Source: Sporolactobacillus kofuensis
GTDB lineage: Bacteria; Bacillota; Bacilli; Bacillales; Sporolactobacillaceae
Length of the DNA: 56,831 nt
Reading direction: 5' to 3'
Assembly (NCBI RefSeq): GCF_042660205.1
Contig: NZ_JBHSTQ010000016.1
Location: forward strand, 1 to 56,831
In this document: positions 41,990-51,595 of the stretch, piece after piece
Numbering within the stretch: position 1 is the first letter of the stretch
How the letters are laid out: each line of letters begins with the position of its first letter
Program-made: the position numbers and the translations under genes
The notes under the pieces: model-generated
The model's database searches: none
The model's input: the letters and a program-made list of their open reading frames with translations, nothing else
What the model was told of the DNA's origin: nothing

Positions 41990-44983
41990 ATGGCACTTGA
42001 TGCATCTGAGAAGGGGTTTGAATCGAATATTGAAAACAGGCTAATCGAATCTGGTTATGTGCAGCGTCCGTTAGTCGGTGAGAGTCTTGATATTTTTAAA
42101 AAGTATGCGTTAGATACAGAGATATTCATTCAGTTTCTAGAGAAAACGCAGCACAAGGCACTTGAACAGCTGCATAAAGTGTATAAAGATAATTACAAGC
42201 AAAAAATCGTTGATCGTCTTTGCAAAGAATTAAACAAGCGGGGGATGATTGATTGCTTGCGTCATGGCGTTAAAGATTATGGTGTATCGCTCCGACTGGC
42301 GTACAACAAACCGGTTAGCACGATGAATCAGACCTTAATTGATGCTTATGAAGAGAACATTTTCACGGTGACGCGTCAGGTGCATTACAGTCTGAAAAAC
42401 AATAACAGCATTGACATGATGCTCTCTCTGAATGGGCTTCCTCTTGTTGTGATGGAGTTAAAAAATCAATTAACGCATCAGAATGTGGAAAATTCAATGC
42501 GGCAGTTTAGGCGTGATCGCGATCCGCATGAAATGCTCTTTCAATTCAAGAAAAGAGCCGTTGTTTATTTTGCTGTTGATACGGATGAGGTCTATATGAC
42601 GACCCGACTGGACAAGGACAAAACATACTTTCTTCCTTTTAACAGAGGAAACAGTGGAGGAAAGGGTAATCCCATCATCTACAATAATTATCGAACCGCT
42701 TATCTTTGGGATGACATCTTGCAGAAGGACAGCCTGCTTGATATCCTTTTCCAGTTTATTTATATCAAAGAGGATGAAATCAAAGACTCGACGGGGGAAA
42801 TAATTGATAAAAAAGAGTCGGTTATTTTTCCAAGATACCATCAACTCGATGCAGTCCGGAAAGTTGAGGCAGATGTCCGTAAAAGAGGGATTGGTCATAA
42901 TTACTTGATTCAGCACAGTGCGGGAAGTGGGAAAACCAACAGTATATCCTGGCTAACCTATCGGCTGGCAAAACTGCACGATTCGAGTAACGAGGCAGTT
43001 TTCAATAGTGTGATTGTGATTACTGATCGCCGTGTGCTGGATAAGCAGCTTCAAGATGCGGTTTATCAACTCGAACACAAAGCAGGCATGGTAGCCAAAA
43101 TTGAGAAAGATTCAAATCAATTGGCAGAAGCGATTGTCAATGAAACAAGGATTATTATCACAACCCTGCAAAAGTTTCCGTTTATCATGGAGAAGGTCGG
43201 ACAGTTCACGAGAGGGAAATATGCAATTGTTATTGACGAAGCTCACAGCAGTCAAGGCGGCAAAGCGGCTACTGCGATGACTGGAATCCTATCGAGTAAA
43301 ACGTTAGAAGAAGCTTATAAGGCCGATCAGTTGGCGGAAGACAATATGGAAGATTATGAAGAAAAAATGCTTGAGACCATCGTTAAGAGCGGGAAACAAG
43401 ATAATCTCTCTTTCTTCGCTTTTACAGCCACGCCTAAAGCGAAAACGATCGAGCGTTTTGGCACAATAGGAGAGGATGGTCTGCCCCATCCCTTTCATAT
43501 CTACAGCATGCGACAAGCAATTGAGGAAGGCTTTATTCTCGATGTTTTGAAAAACTATACCACATATAAAACGTATTATAATGTCGCAAAGCAGATTGAC
43601 GATGATCCGGAAGTTGCAGGAAGTAAAGCTACCAAGCAAATTGCTAAGTATGTTTCCCTTCATGCACACAATATTGCTCAGAAAACGGAGATCATGATCG
43701 AACATTTCCGTCGCGTCACACGTCATAAAATTGGTGGCAGAGCAAAAGCGATGGTGGTTACGTCTAGTCGTCTCCATGCCGTCAATTATAAACAGGCCTT
43801 TGATAAATATATTAAGGCAAATCACTATGACGAAATGAAGGCCATTGTCGCTTTTTCCGGAACAGTTGAAGAAAAAGGTGTTTCATACACTGAACCGCTG
43901 ATGAATGGATTCGGTGAAAAAGAGTTGCCCGATAAATTCCATACGGATGAGTATCAGGTCCTGCTTGTAGCTGAAAAATATCAGACGGGCTTTGATGAAC
44001 CTTTGCTCCATACGATGTATGTAGACAAGCCCCTTGATGGAATAAAAGCGGTGCAGACTTTGTCTAGGCTTAATCGAACATGCAAGGGGAAAAACGATAC
44101 GTTCGTTTTGGACTTTGTCAACGATGCGGAAGACATTCAGAAAGCGTTTGAGCCGTATTATGAGGTGACTGAACTTGAGAGCACAACCGATCCCAATATC
44201 CTCTATGATCTGCAGCAAGAATTAGATGCCCTTCAAGTGTATACAGAAGAAGAAATCAATGATGTATGTAAACTGGAATTCAGCGGCAAAAAAATAACTT
44301 CAAAAACACAAGAAAAATTAAACGCCTTATTGGATAAAGGGGTTAATCGCTATAATACAGAACTCTCAAAAGAACAGCAAGATGATTTCAAAGGGTCAAC
44401 CAGTAAATATATAAGAACCTATTCTTTTGTGCTACAGATCGGTCCATTCACAGATATTAGTCTCCACAAACTTTATATCTATCTCAACTATCTCCTGAGA
44501 AAGCTACCGAAAAATGCATCTGAAGGCGTGACATTAGCTGATGACATTGCTCTTGAATATTATCGGAACAATAAAGTGTTTGAAGGCAGTATCTCTTTGT
44601 CAGTTGAGGATGAGACAAAATTAAAGCCCACCGCATATGGAAAAGGTACACAACCTGAAGAAGAAAAAGAAAGACTCTCGTCAATAATCGAGAGAATGAA
44701 CGAACGCTTTGGAACAGATTTTACAGAGGCAGATAAACTTTCCAGAGATCAAATTAAAGAAGACATGATTCATGATGAAGCATTAGCTCAGAAAGCAAGG
44801 AATAACACCAAAGAAAACTTTAAATTTGCCTACGATCATTCATTCATGGATTTTGTCATACATCGAATGAATGACAAAAGCTTCTTCAATAAGATGCTAC
44901 AAAATCGAGCAGTCTACAACTATGTCAAAGATGAAATGTTTGATGAGGTGTATAAAGAACTAAGAAAAAAGAATATTACCTAA
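41990..44983 (+). CDS. hsdR: Type I restriction endonuclease subunit HsdR
   Basis: A 997-residue motor and nuclease. The N-terminal nuclease domain has Asp 142 in SIDMMLSLNG and the ELK of VVMELKNQL near 156-158, a PD-(D/E)xK site. The helicase motor follows: HQLDAVRKV, Walker A HSAGSGKTN near 309-317, DEAH near 416-419, then FTATPKAKT and the late motif LSRLNRTCKGK. The C-terminal third is helical. HsdR joins the HsdM-HsdS complex, translocates unmodified DNA and cuts it at a distance. ATG at 41990 follows GGGGGGAG. It is followed after 32 bases by the coiled-coil gene, without a terminator in between. Confidence 0.95.
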   Translation: MALDASEKGFESNIENRLIESGYVQRPLVGESLDIFKKYALDTEIFIQFLEKTQHKALEQLHKVYKDNYKQKIVDRLCKELNKRGMIDCLRHGVKDYGVSLRLAYNKPVSTMNQTLIDAYEENIFTVTRQVHYSLKNNNSIDMMLSLNGLPLVVMELKNQLTHQNVENSMRQFRRDRDPHEMLFQFKKRAVVYFAVDTDEVYMTTRLDKDKTYFLPFNRGNSGGKGNPIIYNNYRTAYLWDDILQKDSLLDILFQFIYIKEDEIKDSTGEIIDKKESVIFPRYHQLDAVRKVEADVRKRGIGHNYLIQHSAGSGKTNSISWLTYRLAKLHDSSNEAVFNSVIVITDRRVLDKQLQDAVYQLEHKAGMVAKIEKDSNQLAEAIVNETRIIITTLQKFPFIMEKVGQFTRGKYAIVIDEAHSSQGGKAATAMTGILSSKTLEEAYKADQLAEDNMEDYEEKMLETIVKSGKQDNLSFFAFTATPKAKTIERFGTIGEDGLPHPFHIYSMRQAIEEGFILDVLKNYTTYKTYYNVAKQIDDDPEVAGSKATKQIAKYVSLHAHNIAQKTEIMIEHFRRVTRHKIGGRAKAMVVTSSRLHAVNYKQAFDKYIKANHYDEMKAIVAFSGTVEEKGVSYTEPLMNGFGEKELPDKFHTDEYQVLLVAEKYQTGFDEPLLHTMYVDKPLDGIKAVQTLSRLNRTCKGKNDTFVLDFVNDAEDIQKAFEPYYEVTELESTTDPNILYDLQQELDALQVYTEEEINDVCKLEFSGKKITSKTQEKLNALLDKGVNRYNTELSKEQQDDFKGSTSKYIRTYSFVLQIGPFTDISLHKLYIYLNYLLRKLPKNASEGVTLADDIALEYYRNNKVFEGSISLSVEDETKLKPTAYGKGTQPEEEKERLSSIIERMNERFGTDFTEADKLSRDQIKEDMIHDEALAQKARNNTKENFKFAYDHSFMDFVIHRMNDKSFFNKMLQNRAVYNYVKDEMFDEVYKELRKKNIT

Positions 44984-45015
44984 GTAATAAATTTTTGAGG
45001 AGATGAAAAAGAAAA

Positions 45016-46386
45016 ATGAAAAGCGAGGATATTATAGATATCATTGTTGATGATCAAACAGTCACAGATTTTTTTGAACTTTGTAGTCATCAAGATTTTA
45101 TTAATTTAGCTATGAGAAATAATATAAAGATTCCTGGGTTTATGGCTAAAAATTATTATAAAGTTCCATTACCACTATTAAAAAATAATGTCATTAAACA
45201 GATAAAGAAGAAAAAAAGTCAGATAAATCTATTAAAAGATCATATCAATGTTCTTTTGAAACAATATAAAGATCTAGATGTAGAAGTATTCTTACATAAA
45301 ATACAACTTGATCAAGAAATTTCGGATAGTCAGGCATTTGCTTTTTTTGTTTTAAATTACAATCATGACTTTTTTGAAAATAGAGAACTGATCGAACAGA
45401 ATATCGCAAATCACAATACATTTTATAAATCAGTTATTAACGAATCTTTCGTAGATATAATTCAATCGATGGCTCAAATTTCAAATAAAAAATTTCAAAC
45501 TCAACTTAATAGTTTATTGAATGATCATCCTATGAAAAATGAATGGACAAGTTTTTTTGAACAAGCCAATTCGCTAAAAGAACGATTGGATTCTGAATTT
45601 CCTAAAGTAAACGAAGGCTATTACTTAAAAATAGTTTGTGATTGTGTAAACGAATATTCCAAATGGAGTGTGAGTGAAAGGGAAGCCTTGTTTCAATTAG
45701 CACTTCAAGATGCAACATTTTTAAGTGATTATTATAGAGTCTCGTGTAATGAGTTGATAACACAAAAGGAAGTGCAAAAAAAGGACATAGAGCGTTTAAC
45801 GAGAAAAATAAAAAAACAAAATAAAGTACTATCTGACACACAAGTCGATTTGGAGGAAAAACAAAAGAAAATTAATGAATTAAGTAGTGAAATAGAAGAA
45901 AGAGAAAATGAGAATAAAGATCTGGAGAAAACGGTTAATAAATACTTGTCTGAGCTAAATGAGTCTGCAAAAAAGACAAAAATGTTAGAACAAGATTTGG
46001 AAATATCAATGGCAAAAATGGAAAATATTGAAAACGAGAGAGATAGAGTGAAGGGTTCTTTGAAACTGTTTACTGAAGATTTTTTATTGATAAGTATTAT
46101 CGATAAAAAATTATTCAATCAATGTTTAAATGACTCACAGTATGTCTTACTTAATAACCCTGAAGATATTATTGCTAAGGTAGAAGAGATGAAAAATGTT
46201 GATGAAAAAATTCTTTTTATTAACACAGATGGAATAAATAGTAAATTTCAATTTAAAATTGAGAAGTATTTAATAGGTAATAGTTTAAATTACAGATTTA
46301 TTAGCGGAGGACCTAATAGAGTTATTCGTAAATTAATTTACTTTTTTGAAGGAGATAAAATAAATGAAATTGACAAAACGTATTAA
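45016..46386 (+). CDS. Coiled-coil protein linked to McrBC-like genes
   Basis: A 456-residue protein of no family I can name. The first 240 residues are helical (DIIVDDQTVTDFFELCSHQD at the start). Residues about 245-345 are a continuous coiled coil (QKKDIERLTRKIKKQNKVL, then EEKQKKINELSSEIEERENE). The last 100 residues form a small alpha/beta domain with alternating strands: YVLLNN, KILFINTDGIN, YRFISGGPNRVIRKLIYF. That end looks like a sensing or protein-binding domain. A gene for a coiled-coil protein next to mcrB and mcrC is the defining layout of CoCoNuT-type systems. The gene is 32 bases from hsdR and overlaps the next gene by 23 bases, so it is co-expressed and translationally coupled. 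Confidence 0.8.
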   Translation: MKSEDIIDIIVDDQTVTDFFELCSHQDFINLAMRNNIKIPGFMAKNYYKVPLPLLKNNVIKQIKKKKSQINLLKDHINVLLKQYKDLDVEVFLHKIQLDQEISDSQAFAFFVLNYNHDFFENRELIEQNIANHNTFYKSVINESFVDIIQSMAQISNKKFQTQLNSLLNDHPMKNEWTSFFEQANSLKERLDSEFPKVNEGYYLKIVCDCVNEYSKWSVSEREALFQLALQDATFLSDYYRVSCNELITQKEVQKKDIERLTRKIKKQNKVLSDTQVDLEEKQKKINELSSEIEERENENKDLEKTVNKYLSELNESAKKTKMLEQDLEISMAKMENIENERDRVKGSLKLFTEDFLLISIIDKKLFNQCLNDSQYVLLNNPEDIIAKVEEMKNVDEKILFINTDGINSKFQFKIEKYLIGNSLNYRFISGGPNRVIRKLIYFFEGDKINEIDKTY

Positions 46387-48379
46387 TCCTGAGGTACAAA
46401 GAAAATTGGGAGAAGCCTTTTTTGTTGGAAAATTAGCGAGTGAAGATGATTTATCACCTACAATGCTGGATGAGCCAGTAAGCTACCAAGGGGAATCACA
46501 AGATTATATTCATTTTCATATTAAATGTTTATCACCAATTCCAGAAGAATTATCTAAACTCTTTTATTACCCAAATAAAATTTTTACGGGAAGTACTATT
46601 ATTTCAACTAACTACAATAAATTAGTAGAGTGGATGCAATTTGATCGCTTGCACCATTTCGAGATCAAGGACAAGGTTTATAATTTTCTTAAGGACAAGC
46701 TTATAATATTTCAAATGATATGCTCAAATGAATATGTAAATGTGGAGCTTGTAAAAATTGAGAATATAACACCTTCAGAAAGTGGATATATGATTATTCC
46801 AGGACCCCAACTTCGATTGCAGGAATCAAAGCGTGACTTTGAAGAAAAATTAACAGGTATTCGACGGCCTATTATCTTAAAATATTATCCCAACTTTTTT
46901 TTCTTGCCGGAATATTTATATCAACAAGGGACCCTCTATAACGTAACGTTGAAACCTAGCCTTAACCCAACAACATATACTCAACAAGAATCAAACGAAG
47001 TATTTTACTTAGATAATTTTGAAGACTATATGGCTGATATTACTGATACAATGATTGATGATAATTTGTACTTCGTCCAAGCTGACAAAATATTAGATAT
47101 TCGCGACAAAATGAATGATAGCCAAAATCGATTAAGTGAAAGAATAGAAAGTGAACAGATAAAAGAACAAAATAAAAAAGCGGAAAATTTAGAAGAAAAT
47201 CATGCAACCAGTTTTAATTCCGATGAACAAAAAGAATCATTGAGCTATTTAAGTAATAAAGAAGAAAATGAGTTTTTAAAGCATCTAGAAGAAAATACAA
47301 GGAAAAAAGGTCTTTTCTTTCATGATGAGGACTTATATGCATTCCATATTAGCGTAAAAACTAATCTTTTGACAATAATTGGTGGAATGTCTGGTACAGG
47401 AAAATCACAGTTGGCACAAATATACGGTCAGACGATGGGATTAAATTTTGGTATGGAATTATTATTAATTCCTGTATCTCCTTCATATCGAGAGCCAAGT
47501 GATGTATTAGGATATTTAAATCCAACAAATGGAGTATACCATGAAAGCGAAACAGGTTTAGTTCGCCTTTTATTAGATGCGGAAGATACTCCTGAAAAAA
47601 TGTATATGGTCATTTTTGATGAAATGAATTTGTCTCAAGTGGAACATTGGTTCAGTCCATTTATTTCTCTCCTTGAAGTGGATCAGGATAAACGATATCT
47701 AACTCTATTTAATGAAAATAGTTATTGCGTGAATAATTATAAGCCTAAAGTGAAAATTGGAGATAATATAATATTTGTCGGGACAGTTAATTTTGACGAA
47801 ACCACAACAGATTTCTCTGATCGCTTACTCGATCGAACGAATGTTATTCAACCGACAAAATTAACATTTAAAGAATCTTTAAGTATTGCATCGAAGTATC
47901 AGAGAGAAGACGACACCATTATTTCCTATAACGTAAATAAAACACTTTTTAGAAGGGATTGGGTTGTTCCGGAAAAGAAAGTGTTGAATGGTTTGTTGGA
48001 AACTGAAGTTGAATTTTTGGATAAACTGCACTTGTTATTAAATGACGGTGATTCGCAAAAAGGAGTATCTTTTAGAGCTGCACTGGGAATATCACGTTTT
48101 TTAAACAACATACCCGTTGATCAAGAAGGAAAATTGATTATAAGTCGAGAAATTGCATTTGACCGACAAATTGAGCAACGAGTCTTAACAAAAATAAAAG
48201 GATTTGAAGCATATGCTAAACCGCTTGTTGGAAATTATACAAATGGAGAGTACGTTGATGGCACAATAATGACTCTTCTCCAATCCGAAGTAGGAAATAA
48301 AGTGTCTTATTTCAAACGATCCATTCGTGCATTAAAAAGAAAAGCAAAAGAGTTGATGCTGTATGGCTTTGCTAAATGA
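46364..48379 (+). CDS. McrB-like AAA+ NTPase
   Basis: A 671-residue motor of the McrB branch of AAA+ proteins. The N-terminal 280 residues are a divergent region likely to read the target; a charged stretch (about 255-310) joins it to the motor. Walker A is GGMSGTGKS near 340-348, and Walker B is YMVIFDEMNLSQVEHWF near 414-430, a pattern typical of McrB. The motif that is usually MNTADRS in McrB is GTVNFDETTTDFSDRLLDRT here, so it is a variant. ATG at 46364 follows AAGGAG and overlaps the coiled-coil gene by 23 bases. It probably forms hexamers that recruit the McrC-like nuclease encoded next. Confidence 0.88.
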   Translation: MKLTKRINPEVQRKLGEAFFVGKLASEDDLSPTMLDEPVSYQGESQDYIHFHIKCLSPIPEELSKLFYYPNKIFTGSTIISTNYNKLVEWMQFDRLHHFEIKDKVYNFLKDKLIIFQMICSNEYVNVELVKIENITPSESGYMIIPGPQLRLQESKRDFEEKLTGIRRPIILKYYPNFFFLPEYLYQQGTLYNVTLKPSLNPTTYTQQESNEVFYLDNFEDYMADITDTMIDDNLYFVQADKILDIRDKMNDSQNRLSERIESEQIKEQNKKAENLEENHATSFNSDEQKESLSYLSNKEENEFLKHLEENTRKKGLFFHDEDLYAFHISVKTNLLTIIGGMSGTGKSQLAQIYGQTMGLNFGMELLLIPVSPSYREPSDVLGYLNPTNGVYHESETGLVRLLLDAEDTPEKMYMVIFDEMNLSQVEHWFSPFISLLEVDQDKRYLTLFNENSYCVNNYKPKVKIGDNIIFVGTVNFDETTTDFSDRLLDRTNVIQPTKLTFKESLSIASKYQREDDTIISYNVNKTLFRRDWVVPEKKVLNGLLETEVEFLDKLHLLLNDGDSQKGVSFRAALGISRFLNNIPVDQEGKLIISREIAFDRQIEQRVLTKIKGFEAYAKPLVGNYTNGEYVDGTIMTLLQSEVGNKVSYFKRSIRALKRKAKELMLYGFAK

Positions 48380-50237
48380 AATAGATACCATAGGTGGTCA
48401 GAGATTACCATTTTCCTTGAAATTTATCATTGGTTCAGGGGCTCATTTGGAGGAAATACCGATTACTCAATTGACCACTATTCCATATCAAATTACCACC
48501 TGTTTATATAAAATTACTGAACTCAAAGATATCAGTATTCAATTCGACTCCAAATCCGATGCAAAAATTGAAATCATTTGGGATAAGATTCATAAAGTAG
48601 ATGATGGTAAGGAGTTAGGTCACTATAATCTATCAAGAGAAAATAATAAAATAGTAATATATTCTAATGAAAGAGATGGGAATGCATACCCATGGCGTTG
48701 TGGATTTTATCACTTTGAACTTTTATATAATGATAAGTCTTATTTTGGAGGATTTCGAATCACACCGAAAAGTGTTGATGATCAACAAGTGGTACAAATA
48801 ATTGAATTAATTAATCATGAGTTAGAGGGCTTAGCAACTGACTATTTAAATTATAAAAAAACTTACGGTAATCTTACGGAGTTGGAAGACAATAATTATT
48901 GGCGAATTCTTAATTGGTATCGTTCAATTGAAAACAGGTTATTTAATGCTATAAGAAATATGGAAAAAAATAAGCAACAAAACATGATAAAAAAATATGC
49001 GATTGAAAATGCTCCACGACATATTGATAGTACTAGTGTTCGTTGGCAATATTCTAAGGGTTCAGTTTATCAGCAAAGTAAATATTATAATAGACATTAT
49101 CAATTCAATTGGGATAATGTTGAAAATAGAACAATTAAATTTATGTTGTTTCAGATTCTTCAAAAATTAAAAATGGCTATTGATTTTTTAATAGATATTC
49201 GTAATGAACAATTGTTAACTATTGAAGCTATCAAAGATGATATTAACGGATTAAACAATCAATACTATGAGATGATATCAACTACACTTATAACTGATAA
49301 GGATAAAAAAAGAATAAGTGATACTATCTCTATAAAAAAAATGGAATGCCGTAATCGTAATAACGATTTGGAAAGAATATCTCTTGCGGTAGATCAATTT
49401 AACCAATGTCATCTTAACCTCGTCACTTATCTGAACGATCCTTTCTGGGGAAAAATTGGAAATCAACGTCCTAAAAGCTTTAGTTTAGATAATACAATGG
49501 GATGTAACGATATTTATTATATTTGGAAAAAAATATTCAAGATGGATCAACTAAATTTAGAAGAAAAAATGGAAATGCCAATTTACAAACCAACATCTGT
49601 TTTGTACGAATATTACGTTTTTTTTGGTGCCATCAGAATTTTTGAAGATCTCGATTATATTAGTGATAAGGAATCAATAAGAAATCAGCTTACAAGGTCA
49701 TTTTATAAAGAAGGTTTACAGGGTGGCTCAAATGTTTGGTTACTAAAAGATGATCTAAAAGTGTGCTTGACTTATGACGAACTCGTAGAACCTAATGGTA
49801 ATATGGCGATAGAAAAGAATACTAACTTCTTCAGTAATAGCTCAAGAAGGAAACCAGACATTCGTATCGATCTTTATCATATTAGATCTGAAACTTTAAG
49901 TTATTTATCGTCATTCATAATAGAGGTAAAATATAGACCGTTTTACAATATACATCATCGCGCAGGTAACACGAAAGTCATGGAACAAATGAGAGAATAT
50001 TGGTCCATTTCTTATGTTAACCTAGAGCATGGAAAGAAAAAATATAATAGAAGTTCGGTTCGCAATGTAGTTTGTGTATACCCTGGAGATCAAAATGAAA
50101 AGTTACAGGTACAAGAGGATTGTGGAGTGTTTTTACAATATTATCCACATGGAAACGGAAACAACATTCAAAATATCGTTGGATTCAATGAACTAAAAGA
50201 ATCAATTATTGAATGGATAAGGGGAGATACCGATTAA
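48363..50237 (+). CDS. McrC-like PD-(D/E)xK nuclease with DUF2357-type domain
   Basis: A 624-residue nuclease partner of the McrB-like motor. The N-terminal part (about 1-270) includes an Ig-like strand region and a helical stretch with NWDNVENRTIKFMLFQIL, as in DUF2357/McrC proteins. A coiled-coil insertion follows near 270-345. The C-terminal nuclease core has RKPDIRIDLY near 496-505 and FIIEVKYRPF near 518-527, giving Asp 499, Glu 521 and Lys 523 as the catalytic set. The gene overlaps the McrB-like gene by 17 bases, which is usual for McrB/McrC pairs. No further defence gene follows directly; no terminator was seen after it. Confidence 0.87.
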   Translation: MALLNEIDTIGGQRLPFSLKFIIGSGAHLEEIPITQLTTIPYQITTCLYKITELKDISIQFDSKSDAKIEIIWDKIHKVDDGKELGHYNLSRENNKIVIYSNERDGNAYPWRCGFYHFELLYNDKSYFGGFRITPKSVDDQQVVQIIELINHELEGLATDYLNYKKTYGNLTELEDNNYWRILNWYRSIENRLFNAIRNMEKNKQQNMIKKYAIENAPRHIDSTSVRWQYSKGSVYQQSKYYNRHYQFNWDNVENRTIKFMLFQILQKLKMAIDFLIDIRNEQLLTIEAIKDDINGLNNQYYEMISTTLITDKDKKRISDTISIKKMECRNRNNDLERISLAVDQFNQCHLNLVTYLNDPFWGKIGNQRPKSFSLDNTMGCNDIYYIWKKIFKMDQLNLEEKMEMPIYKPTSVLYEYYVFFGAIRIFEDLDYISDKESIRNQLTRSFYKEGLQGGSNVWLLKDDLKVCLTYDELVEPNGNMAIEKNTNFFSNSSRRKPDIRIDLYHIRSETLSYLSSFIIEVKYRPFYNIHHRAGNTKVMEQMREYWSISYVNLEHGKKKYNRSSVRNVVCVYPGDQNEKLQVQEDCGVFLQYYPHGNGNNIQNIVGFNELKESIIEWIRGDTD

Positions 50238-50518
50238 TACTTTTATATAGAAAATGAAAGGAGAAGATCCAATCAAAAAAGTTTCTAATAAATTTTGACG
50301 AATTAACATAAACTTCAAATTATTAAATAGTTAAAATGAAATTACCAAAACAGTTTGGATATATTTATGAGCTTTGGAGAATAGTAAGTTTGTTTTGCCT
50401 AAGTAAATACACAAATCATCTGCAAAGCCTTATAATATCAACACTCTGACCGTTATCTCAAAGTGACCACCAGTACCTAAACTGAACATTTATCAATAGT
50501 GATATAGGAAACTGAAGC

Positions 50519-51339
50519 GTGAACTTTGGCAAATCAATTCGTGTTTTTCTAATTGAGGGAGATCCGAATAGCCGATGGGTGTGTGAACTGTCGAATTGGA
50601 CAGGCAAGGCTTATAAGGTTCCCCGAATATTGGTTAGAGCAGTTCTGATCGGCAAGAGCATACAAATACAGGCATTTACTTTCTGCTTGGGAAAAAGGAT
50701 GAAGACGGTACGAACCAGGTTTACATTGCCGAGGCTGAGAATGTTTTTGATCGATTGAATCAGCATCTTTCAAGAAAAGAATTCTAGACTGAATGTATCG
50801 TATTTATTAGTAAAGATAACAATTTGAATAAAGCGCACATAAAGTATCTGGAGAATAGGATCTATCAGTTACTCAATGCAAATACTCCAACAAAATCTCC
50901 ATTGTTAGAATCGGATTGTGCAGAAATGGAGGAGTTCATTGAAAATGCTAAATCACTAATGAGCGTTTTAGGGCATAAAGTTCTCGAACCCGCAATTATC
51001 CATCACAATATTCAAGAGAAAAATGACTATTATTATATTGATACTGCACACGGTGCGGATGCAACTGGCAAACCAGTAGTCGATGGATTTGCTGTAACAA
51101 AAGGATCGGCGGTCGCGACCTATGTAACCAACTCAATGCCTGTGTCTTTAAAAAAATTGCGTCAAAACTTGATTTCTGAAGGTAGTATCGATGATAATTA
51201 TACGTTTACAGAAGACAGAATTTTTTCCAGCCCTTCATTGGCAGCAGCAGTTGTCACGGGGAGTAGTGCGAATGGCAGAACTGCATGGAAAAATCAAGAG
51301 GGACAAACCTTGAAATCGGTTGAAACGGTAAATCAATAA
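50519..51339 (+). pseudogene. GIY-YIG nuclease with DUF4357, broken
   Basis: The first frame from GTG 50519 reads GKSIRVFLIEGDPNSRWVCE and LSNWTGKAYKVPR, then a one-base shift near 50640 moves to a second frame. That frame carries TGIYFLLGKKDE, NQVYIAEAENVFDRLNQHL, a TAG at 50785, FISKDNNLNKAHIKYLENRI and the C-terminal DUF4357 domain (GFAVTKGSAVATYVTNSMPV). The nuclease signature G-I-Y/Y-I-G is present as GIY and YIA. A frameshift, a stop and an apparent deletion after ENRIY mark it as dead. It lies after the McrC-like gene at the right end of the island. Bases 50238-50518 before it hold no gene. Confidence 0.8.
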
Positions 51340-51595
51340 GTTTTACCAAGTTGTTTTTTCACCGCTACTTCACACCAATTGGAAAATCAATTATTGGTCA
51401 TAACAGCCTTAATCTATCTTATGTTATAGTGATTACAGAATGATTTAGAGAGATTAGTTGCAAGTCTTTTAGTAAATACTGATACGGCGATAGATGTTAC
51501 AGGTTAAGGTCGATAGAAGTGTCCATGTATTATAATTCGCAGTTCATGAGCATGAACTTGATCCGATAAATTGATTGAATAGGTGTGTTTTTTTT

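Noticed and set aside
42494..44218. Several minus-strand frames of 110-173 codons inside hsdR
   Set aside because: They are antisense shadows of a well-supported hsdR gene and lack ribosome binding sites.
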